Counted from the stretch's first letter, positions 19,137-28,808 are shown. The stretch: DNA of 51,789 bases from Gammaproteobacteria bacterium (GCA_016218405.1 JACREE010000069.1:1-51789); one strand, 5' to 3'. The notes: a model not told the origin generated them from the letters alone. Translations and numbers: made by a program.

Positions 19137-19225
19137 ACCCCTTTACCCCCATACCTTGAAAATGATTGTCTAATTATAGAACATTTTTGGGGGGTGGGCT
19201 ATTTCCACTTACTATTCTATAAATA

Positions 19226-19305
19226 TAAAATCGCGGGGGTTGTATTTGTAAAATCGCGGGGCTTACATTTGTAAAATAGCGGGGTTATAATAGTAAAAAT
19301 CGCGG
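19226..19305. repeat. four direct repeats of period 22-23 bp before the DUF4143 ATPase
   Basis: The core TAAAAT(C/A)GCGGGG starts at 19226, 19249, 19272 and 19294 (the last as TAAAAATCGCGG). Spacers are AT-rich (TTGTATTTG, CTTACATTTG, TTATAATAG). The steps of 23, 23 and 22 bases equal about two helical turns, so a protein would meet the same face each time. The last copy ends 20 bases before the start codon. Confidence 0.85.
19263..19291 (+). promoter_or_regulatory. sigma70-type promoter within the direct repeats
   Basis: TTACAT (19263-19268), 17 bases, TATAAT (19286-19291). Both boxes lie in the spacers of the repeat array, so anything bound to the repeats would cover the promoter. The leader would be about 28 bases. 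Confidence 0.6.
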
Positions 19306-19325
19306 AATTGGGGGGTGGGCGCAAT

Positions 19326-20570
19326 ATGACGAAACTGTATGGGCGCTGGCAAAAACAAATCATCCAAAATGCAATAAAAACGCGGCGTGTTGTTCTGTTG
19401 GCGGGCGCACGTCAATGTGGCAAAACCACTTTAACAAAACAACTTGTTTCTAAAGAGACGCGTTATTTGACGTTGGATGATCCTGCATTAAGGCAGCTTG
19501 CAAAAAACGACCCGGTCGATTTTGTTAAGCACGATCGAAAAATGCTTATTATCGATGAAGTGCAACGCGTACCAGAATTATTGTCCGCAATCAAACTCAT
19601 CGTTGATGAAGATACTCATTCTGGACAATATTTACTTACGGGCTCAGCTAATATTTCATCGCTTCCAAGCGTACAAGAATCATTGGCGGGACGCATTAGA
19701 AAAATACGACTACGCTCATTATCTCAAGGAGAATTATTGGGTGCGAAACCTAATTTTTTAGAAAATACTTTTAAAAAAATATTCTCTAAAACATCTAAAA
19801 ATACCTATGATCGAAAAACAATGCTGGAACTCGCTTTTCGCGGCGGATTTCCCGAAGCAATCAAGTTAGAGCAACATGAACGCTGTCAATGGCATAGAGA
19901 TTATATCTCTGCATTATTAGAACGAGACTTAAAAGACATTGCCCATATTACGCGACAACAAGCTATGTCTGAACTTGTAAATACACTTGCAGCATGGTCT
20001 GGTAGATTTATGGATATTTCTTCAATCGGTTCAGGACTTTCTATTCGTCGTCCTACTATCGAATCTTACATTAATGCACTTGAGGCCTTATATGTGATAG
20101 AACGTGTTTCACCTTGGACGTGCACTGACTATGATCGTGTTGGAAAACAATCAAAAATATACATGACTGATTCAGGTCTGATGACGTCTATTCTTCGTTG
20201 GCGGTTATCACAAGTAGAGTTAGATTCCGATCGATCTGGAAAATTAATAGAAACATTTATATTTAATGAACTTGCCACTCAGATTGACGCAAACAATGGA
20301 CAATATGAATTGTCTCACTATCGAGATAGAGAAAAACGTGAAATTGATTTTTTAATTGAGCGCGATGATCATGCTTTATTGGGCATAGAAGTCAAAGCAA
20401 GCTCAACGATAAATACCTCTGATTTTAAACACCTTAAATGGTTCAAAGAAAATATTGCAAAAAATAGATTATTTATAGGGATAGTTTTGTATTCTGGTGA
20501 ATTTTCAGGCTCAATGGGCGAGAATCTTTTCGCTGTCCCCTATGAAAACTTATGGATTACGGCAAAATAA
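19326..20570 (+). CDS. AAA-family ATPase with C-terminal DUF4143 domain
   Basis: A 414-residue protein of the ATP-binding/DUF4143 class. Walker A is GARQCGKTTLTKQL near residue 28, Walker B is KMLIIDEVQRVPELL near residue 77, sensor-like LLTGSANISS, then the C-terminal part has the winged-helix-like region SGLSIRRPTIESYINALEALYVIERVSPW and a restriction-endonuclease-fold-like end (RDREKREIDFLIERDD, then LLGIEVKAS), with acidic residues and a Lys in nuclease-like order. Function of this class is not established; many members are scattered, selfish-looking genes. ATG 19326 is used; a TTG at 19308 lies inside the repeat array. Confidence 0.85.
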   Translation: MTKLYGRWQKQIIQNAIKTRRVVLLAGARQCGKTTLTKQLVSKETRYLTLDDPALRQLAKNDPVDFVKHDRKMLIIDEVQRVPELLSAIKLIVDEDTHSGQYLLTGSANISSLPSVQESLAGRIRKIRLRSLSQGELLGAKPNFLENTFKKIFSKTSKNTYDRKTMLELAFRGGFPEAIKLEQHERCQWHRDYISALLERDLKDIAHITRQQAMSELVNTLAAWSGRFMDISSIGSGLSIRRPTIESYINALEALYVIERVSPWTCTDYDRVGKQSKIYMTDSGLMTSILRWRLSQVELDSDRSGKLIETFIFNELATQIDANNGQYELSHYRDREKREIDFLIERDDHALLGIEVKASSTINTSDFKHLKWFKENIAKNRLFIGIVLYSGEFSGSMGENLFAVPYENLWITAK

Positions 20571-20581
20571 GTAACAACTCA

Positions 20582-20632
20582 GCCCCCACCCTCTGGGGCA
20601 AGGTCCATATATACCCCTCGTACCTGAAGATG
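20582..20632. repeat. GC-rich box plus solo copy of the TACCTGAAGATG repeat
   Basis: 20582-20599 repeats the CCCCCACCCTCTGGGGC box seen near 16.3-16.4 kb. 20608-20632 (TATATACCCCTCGTACC, TGAAGATG) matches the terminus of the palindromic element at 24804-24986 with a few changes. No gene is present between 20571 and 20680. Confidence 0.65.
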
Positions 20633-20680
20633 GGAGGCATCCCAGGATTATGAGAGGAATGCCCCTAATGTCAGCAGTTC

Positions 20681-21988
20681 CTAATACCGATAAAACTCAG
20701 GTTTGTAAGGACCTGCTGTGTTCACACCCAAATAATCGGCTTGTTCACGGGTGAGTGTCGTCAGTGTCGCGCCGAGTTTATCTAGATGCAGTCTTGCAAC
20801 TTGTTCATCCAATGTTTTAGGTAGCAAATAAATATCAACAGGATATTTTTCAGGATGTTGCCATAATTCCATTTGTGCTAAGACTTGATTGCAAAAGGAA
20901 GAAGACATCACGAAGCTAGGATGGCCTGTGGCGCAACCTAAATTTACTAAACGTCCTTCTGCCAAAATAATCAAACGTTTTCCGTCAGGAAAAATGACAT
21001 GATCAACTTGAGGTTTGATATTTTCCCAACGATATTGTTTAAGTGAGGCAATATCAATTTCAGAATCGAAATGACCAATGTTACAAACAATGGCTTGGTT
21101 TTTCATGCGTTTGAGATGTTCATGGTTGATGACGCGCAAATTACCTGTGGCGGTAACAAAAATATCAGCCAGAGGTGCGGCTTCTTCCATGCTCACCACG
21201 CGATATCCTTCCATGGCGGCTTGAAGTGCACAAATAGGATCAATTTCAGTGACCCAGACGATAGCACCTTGCCCACGCAGTGATTGCGCGCAACCTTTAC
21301 CTACGTCACCGTATCCTAATACAAGACAAGTTTTTCCTGAAATCATCACATCCGTGGCGCGCTTAATACCATCCAGTAAGGATTCACGGCAGCCATAGAG
21401 ATTATCAAATTTAGATTTGGTGACGGAATCATTGACATTAAAAGCGGGGACTTTGAGTAAACCTTTTTTATGCATATCATAAAGACGGTGTACGCCCGTG
21501 GTCGTTTCTTCAGATAATCCACGAATAGCAGGTAAATATTGTGGGTACTTTTCATGTACAAGTGTGGTGAGATCGCCACCATCGTCTAGCAACATATTAG
21601 GTCGCCAACCCTCCGGACCGTGAAGTGTTTGTTCGACACACCACCAATATTCTTCTTCCGTTTCACCTTTCCAAGCAAACACGGGTACGCCGCGTTGTGC
21701 CATCGCCGCAGCCGCATGATCTTGTGTGGAAAAAATATTGCAAGAAGACCAGCGTACTTCGGCACCTAAGGCAAGCAAGGTTTCAATCAAGACAGCCGCT
21801 TGAATAGTCATGTGCAGAGAGCCTGCAATGCGCGCGCCTTTTAACGGTTTTTGTTTGGCATACTGTTCACGGATGGCCATCAAACCAGGCATTTCTGTTT
21901 CAGCGATATTAATTTCTTTTCTGCCCCAATCAGCTAAAGCAATATTGGCTACTTTATAATCTTGTAGATCCAGCGTGGTATGAGTCAT
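20681..21988 (-). CDS. ahcY: adenosylhomocysteinase
   Basis: This 435-residue NAD-dependent enzyme splits S-adenosylhomocysteine into adenosine and homocysteine, relieving product inhibition of methyltransferases. Seen are [40 protein letters not shown], the NAD site [20 protein letters not shown] near residue 220, [13 protein letters not shown], and the C-terminal [10 protein letters not shown]. Start overlaps the metK stop as ATGA, so the methionine-cycle pair is translationally coupled. AhcY-type detoxification in place of the MTA/SAH nucleosidase plus LuxS route is common in many gammaproteobacteria outside enterics. Confidence 0.97.
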   Translation of the reverse strand: MTHTTLDLQDYKVANIALADWGRKEINIAETEMPGLMAIREQYAKQKPLKGARIAGSLHMTIQAAVLIETLLALGAEVRWSSCNIFSTQDHAAAAMAQRGVPVFAWKGETEEEYWWCVEQTLHGPEGWRPNMLLDDGGDLTTLVHEKYPQYLPAIRGLSEETTTGVHRLYDMHKKGLLKVPAFNVNDSVTKSKFDNLYGCRESLLDGIKRATDVMISGKTCLVLGYGDVGKGCAQSLRGQGAIVWVTEIDPICALQAAMEGYRVVSMEEAAPLADIFVTATGNLRVINHEHLKRMKNQAIVCNIGHFDSEIDIASLKQYRWENIKPQVDHVIFPDGKRLIILAEGRLVNLGCATGHPSFVMSSSFCNQVLAQMELWQHPEKYPVDIYLLPKTLDEQVARLHLDKLGATLTTLTREQADYLGVNTAGPYKPEFYRY

Positions 21989-23163
21989 ACATGGGTCTCC
22001 TCTTTTAGCCCTGCTGCATCACGTAACAAAGCGGCCTTGTCTGTCTTTTCCCAGGAGAAGGTATCTTCTGTTCGTCCGAAGTGACCATAAGAAGCTGTAG
22101 CCTGGTAAATGGGGCGTAACAAATTCAACATACTGATGATGCCACGCGGTCTTAAGTCGAAGTGTTCGTTGATCAGTTGAATGATTCTGTCATGACTGAT
22201 TTTACCTGTGCCAAATGTTTCAACTGAAATAGAGACAGGTTGTGCAACGCCAATCGCATAGGACACTTGAATTTCACATTTGCTGGCAATGCCGGCTGCA
22301 ACGAGGTTTTTTGCCACATAGCGCGCTGCATAAGCGGCAGAACGATCTACTTTGGTGGGATCTTTGCCAGAGAAGCAACCGCCACCGTGACGTGCCATGC
22401 CACCGTAACTGTCTACAATAATTTTTCGACCAGTGAGACCGCAATCCCCTAAAGGACCGCCGATGACAAAGCGACCTGTAGGATTAACCAAGAAACGTGT
22501 TTCTTGGGTGATCCAGTTAGCAGGCATAACAGGTTTGATGATGTGTTCAATGACGGCTTCAATTAAGGCTGACTGTGCGATTTCAGGGCCATGTTGTGTA
22601 GACAGCACCACGGTGTCGACAGAAACAGGTTTGCCGTTTTGATAGCGCAAAGTTACTTGGCTTTTAGCATCGGGTCGTAGCCAAGGTAAGAGGCCAGATT
22701 TTCGCACGTCTGCTTGGCGTTTGACGAGCCGATGTGCATAGGTAATGGGTGCTGGCATAAGGACATCGGTTTCATTGCTTGCATAACCAAACATTAAACC
22801 TTGATCGCCCGCCCCTTGTTCTTGTTGTGTGCTGGGGTCAACACCTTGTGCGATGTCGGGTGATTGTTTGCCGATGGCCGTGAGGATGGCGCAAGATTCC
22901 CAATCAAATCCCATGGCGGAACTGCTGTAACCAATTTCTTTAATAACATTGCGTGCGATATGTTCTATGTCAACCCAGGCGCGCGTGGTGATTTCACCCG
23001 CGATGAGTACCATGCCTGTTTTGACTAAGGTTTCACATGCAACACGTGCATGAGGATCTTGTGCGATGATAGCGTCTAAGATGGCATCCGAGATTTGATC
23101 TGCAATTTTATCTGGATGGCCTTCTGAGACGGATTCAGAAGTAAAAAGGGTGTCACGCTCCAT
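21985..23163 (-). CDS. metK: S-adenosylmethionine synthetase
   Basis: This 392-residue cytoplasmic enzyme makes S-adenosylmethionine from methionine and ATP. The signatures are present: [20 protein letters not shown] at the N-terminus, the substrate loop [12 protein letters not shown] near residue 118, and [21 protein letters not shown] (usual wording GGAFSGKD) near residue 265. ATG 23163 has AGGAGAA seven bases upstream. No SAM riboswitch-like structure is visible in the 71 bases to the preceding comM stop, so control is probably at the promoter. Operon partner of ahcY. Confidence 0.97.
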   Translation of the reverse strand: MERDTLFTSESVSEGHPDKIADQISDAILDAIIAQDPHARVACETLVKTGMVLIAGEITTRAWVDIEHIARNVIKEIGYSSSAMGFDWESCAILTAIGKQSPDIAQGVDPSTQQEQGAGDQGLMFGYASNETDVLMPAPITYAHRLVKRQADVRKSGLLPWLRPDAKSQVTLRYQNGKPVSVDTVVLSTQHGPEIAQSALIEAVIEHIIKPVMPANWITQETRFLVNPTGRFVIGGPLGDCGLTGRKIIVDSYGGMARHGGGCFSGKDPTKVDRSAAYAARYVAKNLVAAGIASKCEIQVSYAIGVAQPVSISVETFGTGKISHDRIIQLINEHFDLRPRGIISMLNLLRPIYQATASYGHFGRTEDTFSWEKTDKAALLRDAAGLKEETHV

Positions 23164-23234
23164 GGAGTTCTCCTGTTGTTGTTGACAAATGACGTTCGAT
23201 CTTACTCGTTTTATGTTATTCCGGGTAGATTTTT

Positions 23235-24737
23235 TTAAGGGCTGTGTCGAAAACTCAAAGACTCCTCCAAATGGTCAAGTTGGATTTCGGGAGAACCTGC
23301 TAAATCAGCCAGGGTGCGTGCTACTTTTAACAAGCGGCAATAGCTGCGCGGGGAAAAATGAAAACGCGTGATAGCCATATTCAAACGTTGTTTAAGCGCA
23401 TTACTCAGAGGATGTTGAGAAAGTAGTTCATGAGAGGATAATTGGCTGTTCAGTTTTTTCTGGCGTGTCCATTGCATTTGTTGTGTTTTTTCCACGCGAT
23501 CACGTATGGCTTTGCTGCTCTCGCCTGAAGCAATGGTTTCATCGAGCAGGGTGTGTGGAGAAGGGCGTGGTAAGGTGAGGTGGATATCAATACGATCTAA
23601 TAAGGGTCCAGAAATTCGTGTTTGATAACGTTTGATTTTATCGGGTGTGCATTTGCAGGCGATCTCATGATCATTGGCGTAGCCACAAGGACAAGGATTC
23701 ATGGCCGCGAGCAATTGGAAGCGAGCTGGGAAATGCAGGGTGTTGCCCGCTCGTGCGATATTAATGCAACCATTTTCAAGTGGTTCTCGAAGTGTTTCGA
23801 GTGTTTTAGCATTAAATTCACCTAATTCATCCAAAAATAAAATACCCTGGTGTGCCAATGAAACTTCACCGGGTATAGGCGGATTATTGCCACCTACCAG
23901 CGCGACATAGGAGGCGGTGTGATGCGGCATGCGAAAAGGTCTTTTTCGCCAATGAAAGGAGGCAGCTTGCCTGCTGAGTGAGTAAATGGCTGCAACTTCG
24001 AGTGCTTCTTCATGAGTAAGCAGGGGCAATAAGCCAGGAAAACGTTGTGCTAACATGGTTTTTCCTGTGCCAGGCGGTCCGACCATTAATACGCTGTGTC
24101 CACCTGCGGCAGCGATTTCTAATGCACGCTTTGCTTGGAAGTGTCCTTTCACATCTGATAAATCTGTTTCATCATCTTGCGTCAGTGTAGCGGGTGTGAA
24201 GGTGTGGGGTATTAAAAAAGTTTGTTTTTGAAGGTGTGCGCAAACCTCAAGTAAATTATTGGCGGGTAAAACAGTTAAGCCGGGATGCAATGCGGCTTCA
24301 TCTGCGCTATCGCGTGAAATAATGAGTTTTTTGCCGGCTTGCTGGGTGGCTAAGGCAAAAGGAAGCGCGCCTTGTATGCGACGAAGTTCACCTGATAAGG
24401 CTAATTCGCCCGCAAATTCATAATCAGTGACATTTTCTGCTTTAATTTGATTGGAGGCTATCAAAATACTGAGGGCAATGGCCAAGTCAAACCGTCCACC
24501 TTCTTTAGGTACATCAGCAGGTGCAAGATTGATGGTGATGCGATCATAAGGGAAGAAAAAACGACTATTAATGATCGCGCTGTGCACCCGATCTTTGCTT
24601 TCTTTAACAGCTGTTTCGGGTAAACCTACAATAGAAAAACGAGGAAGCGTGCTGTTAGAAATATGGGCTTCGACAGACACAAGGGGCGCATTAAACCCCT
24701 GGAATGAGCGACTATGAAGAATGGCGAGAGAAGGCAT
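23235..24737 (-). CDS. comM: YifB/ComM-family Mg-chelatase-like AAA ATPase
   Basis: This 500-residue protein is a hexameric helicase that promotes branch migration during natural transformation. An N-terminal Lon-protease-like domain ([32 protein letters not shown]) is followed by the AAA core with Walker [20 protein letters not shown] near residue 217, [11 protein letters not shown], and NPCPCGY(A)NDH with the conserved cysteines, then [12 protein letters not shown]. Length is normal. With pilT and a pilin-type gene in the window, this supports a possible DNA-uptake ability. Confidence 0.95.
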   Translation of the reverse strand: MPSLAILHSRSFQGFNAPLVSVEAHISNSTLPRFSIVGLPETAVKESKDRVHSAIINSRFFFPYDRITINLAPADVPKEGGRFDLAIALSILIASNQIKAENVTDYEFAGELALSGELRRIQGALPFALATQQAGKKLIISRDSADEAALHPGLTVLPANNLLEVCAHLQKQTFLIPHTFTPATLTQDDETDLSDVKGHFQAKRALEIAAAGGHSVLMVGPPGTGKTMLAQRFPGLLPLLTHEEALEVAAIYSLSRQAASFHWRKRPFRMPHHTASYVALVGGNNPPIPGEVSLAHQGILFLDELGEFNAKTLETLREPLENGCINIARAGNTLHFPARFQLLAAMNPCPCGYANDHEIACKCTPDKIKRYQTRISGPLLDRIDIHLTLPRPSPHTLLDETIASGESSKAIRDRVEKTQQMQWTRQKKLNSQLSSHELLSQHPLSNALKQRLNMAITRFHFSPRSYCRLLKVARTLADLAGSPEIQLDHLEESLSFRHSP

Positions 24738-24803
24738 GTTTTTATTATTTTTTTATTTATGCAATTAAGAATTGAGAGTGTAGGGAAAAAAAGGCAGTGT
24801 GTC

Positions 24804-24986
24804 TATACCTCTCTTACCTGAAGATGCGAACTCTCGCACAGGGCTGGGGGTGAGATTGAGACGATCGTGATCTTGAAAAAACCCGAGCATGTTTGTTACC
24901 TTTAAGGGTTTTTTCAAGATCACGATCGTCTCAAGATCGCCCTCAGAACGCAGCGAGAGTTCGCATCTTCAGGTAAGAGAGGTATA
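24804..24986. repeat. 183-bp palindromic element (MITE-like) with 34-bp perfect terminal inverted repeats
   Basis: Outer arms 24804-24837 and 24953-24986 are perfect inverted repeats of 34 bp (beginning TATACCTCTCTTACCTGAAG). Inner arms 24857-24884 and 24906-24933 are perfect 28-bp inverted repeats (containing GACGATCGTGATCTTG) around a 21-base loop. Between outer and inner arms is a short imperfect part. No coding capacity. A further terminus-like copy follows at 24996-25018. Solo termini occur at 20608-20632 and 39795-39818. Confidence 0.9.
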
Positions 24987-24995
24987 TACCCTTCA

Positions 24996-25018
24996 CATCT
25001 TCAGGTAAGAGAGGTATA
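24996..25018. repeat. extra copy of the palindromic element terminus
   Basis: CATCTTCAGGTAAGAGAGGT followed by ATA repeats the right end of the neighbouring 183-bp element, ten bases further on and in the same orientation. Confidence 0.8.
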
Positions 25019-25124
25019 TTCACCGGATAGGGTGGTAATATTAGATACAAAAAATGTGGTGAATGTGGAATTGTCCATGGAAGTTATTATAAAGAAAGGC
25101 CGGAGGCCTGAAACTGGTTAGCCT

Positions 25125-25160
25125 GTGGTTAGGCTGGGCTGTAAGCCCAGACGTAACCAC
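25125..25160. repeat. stable interrupted hairpin
   Basis: GTGGTTA, GG, CTGGGCT, loop GTA, AGCCCAG, ACG, TAACCAC: two perfect 7-bp stems separated by a small internal loop. On the plus strand it is followed by an A run, so it is not a plus-strand terminator, and on the minus strand no T run follows. Purpose unknown; it may be part of another small repeat family. Confidence 0.6.
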
Positions 25161-25343
25161 AAAAAATTCTTTTAAATATCGCGCTAGACGCGCTTCTTTA
25201 TTTCTACATGGTACAGGATGCGTAAATGTAAATCTTGTGCCATATGTTGTCAATGAAAAATAGGGCACGAAATGCCTAAATACGTATTTTGTGCCATTAA
25301 TTAGCCAAATCCTACTCGTTAAAATGTGTATAATTTAAAAACT

Positions 25344-25607
25344 TTAACGCTTGGACTTGGTTTTGGCTTGCTTTTCTTCCAGTGCGCGGAGTTTTTCTTC
25401 AAGTTTTTCGAGTTTTTCTCGGGTTTTGAGGAGGACGCGGGCCTGAATATCAAATTCTTTGCGGGTGACAAGGTCAAGCTTGTGGAAGCTGGCTGTGAGG
25501 GCTTGTTTGACGTTTTTTTCAATATCTTCCCCTAATTCCTTGACGCCAGGGGGGAGGGCACGCGTGATTTTCTTCACAAGATCATCAAAAAACTTGGGAT
25601 TGTCCAT
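25344..25607 (-). CDS. ubiK: ubiquinone biosynthesis accessory factor UbiK (BMFP domain)
   Basis: This 87-residue protein has a first helical part (FFDDLVKKITRALPPGVKELGEDIEKNVKQAL) and a C-terminal coiled coil (KTREKLEKLEEKLRALEEK), the classic plan of YqiC/UbiK, which trimerises, touches lipids and helps the Ubi complex that makes ubiquinone. It also carries FDIQARVLLKTREKL, the family core. Divergent from pncA; no operon partner. Length is normal. Confidence 0.93.
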   Translation of the reverse strand: MDNPKFFDDLVKKITRALPPGVKELGEDIEKNVKQALTASFHKLDLVTRKEFDIQARVLLKTREKLEKLEEKLRALEEKQAKTKSKR

Positions 25608-25684
25608 GGTGAGTACCTTTTAGGGAAAAAATTTGCCATAATCGGCGCCTGTTTCCATCTAAGTTTAGTCTTCCACTATACGAA

Positions 25685-26377
25685 ATGCTACCAAGAAAGA
25701 AGTTAGTCATTGATTATCGCGAGCAAGTGGCCAGTTTTGACGTGGATGCGCAAAATTGTTTTTCGCCATTTTGTCCAGACGAATTGCCTGTTTCTGATGC
25801 GCCGCTCATTGTGCCTGAATTGAATGCTAACGCGCTGCTTGCTTCTTTGCGCTTAGGTTCTAAAGATGCGCACAGTCCCGATGCTGTGTGGATAGCCACC
25901 GCTGATGCACCCATGTTGAGCCCTGTTGAAGGTGACAATGTGGATGTACGTTGGCCGAAGCATGCGGTGCCGGGTACCTTCGGGTTTGAGCTTTTGGCAG
26001 GCTTACCCAAACCCACTCAATATGATTATTTTGTTTGGAAAGGGATTGAGCCTGATATGCACCCCTACGGTGCTTGTTATCATGATCATGCGGGTCATTT
26101 GTCTACCGGTGCGATTGAATTTCTAAAAAAACAGGCGATTACAACGGTGATTGTGGGCGGTTTGGCCACAGATTATTGCGTTAAAATAACGGTGTTAGAT
26201 CTTTTGGGTGCGGATTTCAAGGTGATATTAAATCGAGCGGCATGTCGAGGTATTACGGAAGAAACAACGCGGCTTGCGCTTGAAGAAATGCAAGGGAAGG
26301 GTGCGAAAATTATTAAAAATGCCGCTTGTTTAGTTAATAAAGAACGCACGGTGGTTTTGCTCGGAGATATTGCGTGA
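25685..26377 (+). CDS. pncA: nicotinamidase, variant metal site
   Basis: A 230-residue isochorismatase-fold amidase converting nicotinamide to nicotinate for NAD salvage. The nucleophile is Cys in [18 protein letters not shown], the catalytic Asp in [11 protein letters not shown] and the Lys in [17 protein letters not shown]. Metal ligands in SKDAHSP (Asp, His) and [11 protein letters not shown] (His) are seen, but the further His of the usual DxHxxxxxH block is not, and 20 or so residues are inserted there. The gene overlaps pncB as GTGA, supporting its role. There is no clear ribosome site before ATG 25685; TATACG ends a few bases upstream, so a leaderless mRNA is possible. Confidence 0.85.
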   Translation: MLPRKKLVIDYREQVASFDVDAQNCFSPFCPDELPVSDAPLIVPELNANALLASLRLGSKDAHSPDAVWIATADAPMLSPVEGDNVDVRWPKHAVPGTFGFELLAGLPKPTQYDYFVWKGIEPDMHPYGACYHDHAGHLSTGAIEFLKKQAITTVIVGGLATDYCVKITVLDLLGADFKVILNRAACRGITEETTRLALEEMQGKGAKIIKNAACLVNKERTVVLLGDIA

Positions 26378-27528
26378 TTATTTCCTTGTTAGATAATGAT
26401 TTTTATAAGTTTACGATGATGCAAGCGGTGTTGCATCATTTCCCTGGTGCGATGGTAGAGTATGGATTTACCTGCCGTACACCCAATGTGGATTTGCGTC
26501 CTTATGCTGAAGAAATAAAAAAATCTATACAACGATTGTGTTCGCTTCAGTTTACAGAAGAAGAATTAAATCATTTAAAAACATTTCGTTTTTTCAAATC
26601 TGATTTTATTGATTTTTTGCGCATCTTTCATCTCAACGCTGATTTTGTTTCTGTTGAAGTGAAAGATAAGTTAGAAATAGTGATCCGTGGGCCTTGGCTG
26701 CATACCATTTTATTTGAAGTGCCTATTTTAGCGATTGTGAACGAAGTGTATTACCGCAGTATTGAAAAACCAGATTATGCCGAAGGTCGTCTACGTTTGG
26801 CGAATAAAATCAAATTGGTTAAATCAACCTTGCCTTTGAGTAAATTATATTTTTCTGAATATGGGACGCGTCGACGTTTTTCTTTTGAGTGGCAAGAAGA
26901 AGTGGTGCGCGTTTTGCGGGATGAGTTATCGGAACATTTGTTAGGCACGAGCAATGTGTATTTAGCCAAAAAATTAAATATACGTCCGCAGGGCACCATG
27001 GCACATGAGTTTTTGCAGGCCCATCAAGCCTTGGGTTCACGATTGATAGACAGTCAAAAAATGGCATTTGAAAATTGGGCCAAAGAATACCGAGGTGATT
27101 TGGGGATTGCCTTGTCTGACACCTATGGGATGGATGCATTTTTGCGAGATTTTGATTTATATTTTTGTAAATTATTTGATGGTGCCCGTCATGATTCGGG
27201 CGATCCTTTTTTGTGGGGTGAAAAATTAATTGCACACTATGAAAAAAAGGGTATTGACTCAAAAACAAAAACCATGATTTTCAGTGATAAATTGGATTTT
27301 AATTTGGCTTTGGCCATTAAAGAACGGTTTGAGACGCGTTCGAATCCGGTTTTTGGTATTGGCACCAATTTGAGTAATGACTTAGGCTATCAACCCTTGC
27401 AAAATGTAATCAAAATGATGCAGTGTAATGGTCAGCCCGTTGCAAAAATCACGGATGAACCGAACAAAGCTTCCTGTCAGGATGCTTCCTATCTGGCTTA
27501 TTTAAAACAAGTGTTTAAGGTGGTGTGA
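26374..27528 (+). CDS. pncB: nicotinate phosphoribosyltransferase
   Basis: This 384-residue enzyme makes nicotinate mononucleotide from nicotinate and PRPP. Conserved parts: [20 protein letters not shown] at the N-terminus, [11 protein letters not shown]-like ([15 protein letters not shown]), [13 protein letters not shown] with the phosphorylated His, [12 protein letters not shown] and [13 protein letters not shown]. The start is GTG 26374, overlapping the pncA stop. The pair forms an NAD salvage unit starting from nicotinamide. The next gene starts 2 bases after the stop. Confidence 0.95.
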   Translation: MIISLLDNDFYKFTMMQAVLHHFPGAMVEYGFTCRTPNVDLRPYAEEIKKSIQRLCSLQFTEEELNHLKTFRFFKSDFIDFLRIFHLNADFVSVEVKDKLEIVIRGPWLHTILFEVPILAIVNEVYYRSIEKPDYAEGRLRLANKIKLVKSTLPLSKLYFSEYGTRRRFSFEWQEEVVRVLRDELSEHLLGTSNVYLAKKLNIRPQGTMAHEFLQAHQALGSRLIDSQKMAFENWAKEYRGDLGIALSDTYGMDAFLRDFDLYFCKLFDGARHDSGDPFLWGEKLIAHYEKKGIDSKTKTMIFSDKLDFNLALAIKERFETRSNPVFGIGTNLSNDLGYQPLQNVIKMMQCNGQPVAKITDEPNKASCQDASYLAYLKQVFKVV

Positions 27529-27529
27529 T

Positions 27530-28105
27530 GTGAGAATGATGGCGTTTTTGTTGATGTTATTTAGTTTGTCTTTTTCTGCGTTTGCACAAGAATCTGACAA
27601 TGTCATGAGTTTGTCTCCCCCGAAAAATTTACCTGCTTTCATATTAAAAACGGCAGAAAATAAAAAATTTGATATCAAACAATTGCAAACACATTATTCG
27701 ATTTTATTTTTTGGGTTTACGCGCTGCCAAATGGTGTGTCCTACGACCATGATGGTGTTAAAGCAAGCCTATACTCGCTTAGAAAAAGACAAAAAAATCT
27801 TGCCGCAAGTGATCTTCGTGTCTATTGATACGGAAGGGGATACCCCTCAAAAAGCAGATAACTATGCCAAAAGTTTTGATCCGCATTTTATGGGGGTGGC
27901 AGGTAAATCAGATCAGATAACAGCCCTGACACGATCATTGGGTGTCTTGTACATGAAAGTGAAACAAGGCAGTATGGACACCATCGATCACAGCGCTAAT
28001 CTGTTTTTGATCAATCCCGAAGGCCGGGTGCAAGCGATTTTCTCCCCCCCTTATGAAGCAAATACTTTGGCGAAGGAAATCAGTAAAGCAGTTAAGATGC
28101 AGTAA
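27530..28105 (+). CDS. SCO1/SenC-family copper chaperone
   Basis: A 191-residue periplasmic thioredoxin-fold protein that supports the CuA site of cytochrome c oxidase. A signal peptide (MMAFLLMLFSLSFSAFAQE) is followed by FGFTRCQMVCPTTMMVLKQAY, where the CxxxC pair binds copper, and by DHSANLFLINPEGRV with the third ligand His. I keep GTG 27530, with AAGG nine bases upstream, although ATG 27536 or 27539 is equally possible. It is separated from pncB by one base, so it is probably in the same transcript without functional link. Confidence 0.88.
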   Translation: MRMMAFLLMLFSLSFSAFAQESDNVMSLSPPKNLPAFILKTAENKKFDIKQLQTHYSILFFGFTRCQMVCPTTMMVLKQAYTRLEKDKKILPQVIFVSIDTEGDTPQKADNYAKSFDPHFMGVAGKSDQITALTRSLGVLYMKVKQGSMDTIDHSANLFLINPEGRVQAIFSPPYEANTLAKEISKAVKMQ

Positions 28106-28143
28106 AAAATCAGTGTTTTTTTAAACTTTTGAGGAGAATGATG

Positions 28144-28584
28144 ATGAAGTCAATATTTTCGCTGGCACTTGCCGGATTGTTATTACCTGTTGTGTGTTCA
28201 GCTGCGACCACCATTACTTTTGATAATAGAACAGGGCAAAGTCCTTCCACTATTCGTTTGCATTTTAATGGTGGCGGACCAGGCCCTTGTTCCACAGCGC
28301 CTGCTGTGAAAAAAATGACAGGGAATGAAGGCATCACTTATCCGCATCAAGTGAATAATGCAGTATTGAGTGACAGCGTGGTAGCTGTACTCTGTGGCCC
28401 AAATTTGGAATGTAAAGCAGATTTGTACATGAATGGAAATTGCAGTGGCGATGCATTAGCAACCGTGACCCTGCCCATTGGTTCAACATCTACGATTAGT
28501 CCTGAAGTATCAGGTAAGTATCGATTTGTGGGTAGCATTAACGGCGTTATTATGACGTGTGTGGATGGGACAGATAATTGTTAA
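28144..28584 (+). CDS. small secreted protein of unknown function
   Basis: A 146-residue protein with a signal peptide (MKSIFSLALAGLLLPVVCSA) and no family I recognise. The mature part is Gly-, Ser- and Thr-rich and contains six to seven Cys, several arranged as likely pairs (GPCSTAPAV, LCGPNLECKADLYMNGNCSG, CVDGTDNC at the C-terminus). Three ATGs in a row (28138, 28141, 28144) follow GAGGAG; the last has the best spacing of seven. A palindromic element and a terminator follow. A surface or host-exposed role is only a guess. Confidence 0.75.
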   Translation: MKSIFSLALAGLLLPVVCSAATTITFDNRTGQSPSTIRLHFNGGGPGPCSTAPAVKKMTGNEGITYPHQVNNAVLSDSVVAVLCGPNLECKADLYMNGNCSGDALATVTLPIGSTSTISPEVSGKYRFVGSINGVIMTCVDGTDNC

Positions 28585-28593
28585 TTTTTCTTT

Positions 28594-28738
28594 AGGGGTT
28601 GTTGACATTTCTACTATGCTGGTCAAAAAACCTTGATTTTCTGCGGTCCGTTGCTCACATACCAACAACGTATGCTCCGCTACGGTCCTCGAAAATCAAG
28701 GTTTTTTGTCTCAGCCTAGCGAAATGTCAACAACCCCT
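28594..28738. repeat. 145-bp palindromic element
   Basis: Outer arms 28594-28611 (AGGGGTTGTTGACATTTC) and 28721-28738 pair perfectly over 18 bp, and inner arms 28625-28641 and 28691-28707 (AAAAAACCTTGATTTTC and its complement) over 17 bp. The middle holds a 49-base loop with no reading frame. It shares the nested-arm design of the element at 24.8 kb but not its sequence. Confidence 0.85.
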
Positions 28739-28742
28739 ATTT

Positions 28743-28780
28743 AAAAAGCCCGCTTTTTTGGATGAAAAAGTGGGCTTTTT
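28743..28780 (+). terminator. Rho-independent terminator
   Basis: AAAAAGCCCGCTTTTTT, a short loop, then AAAAAGTGGGCTTTTTT: a GC-rich stem core with a T run, placed after the secreted-protein gene and its palindrome. The flanking A and T runs suggest it can work both ways. Confidence 0.85.
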
Positions 28781-28808
28781 TATGGTTGATAGTGAGGTAT
28801 AGGTATAT

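Larger units (their letters stand above)
24738..25343. other. 606-bp gene-free region between comM and ubiK
   Basis: No convincing gene. It contains a 183-bp palindromic element, a second copy of its end, and further hairpins. The reading frame at 25041-25268 on the minus strand lacks a plausible start site and codon pattern and runs through the hairpin, so I do not call it. Confidence 0.7.

Noticed and set aside
19226-19305. CRISPR array
   Set aside because: The repeats are 13 bp with 9-10 bp AT-rich spacers and no cas genes; they look like binding sites.
23164-23234. SAM or SAH riboswitch before metK-ahcY
   Set aside because: No helix pattern of these riboswitches is visible in the 71 bases.
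25041-25268. 75-residue minus-strand reading frame in the comM-ubiK gap
   Set aside because: It runs through a stable hairpin, has no ribosome site and no recognisable pattern; treated as chance.
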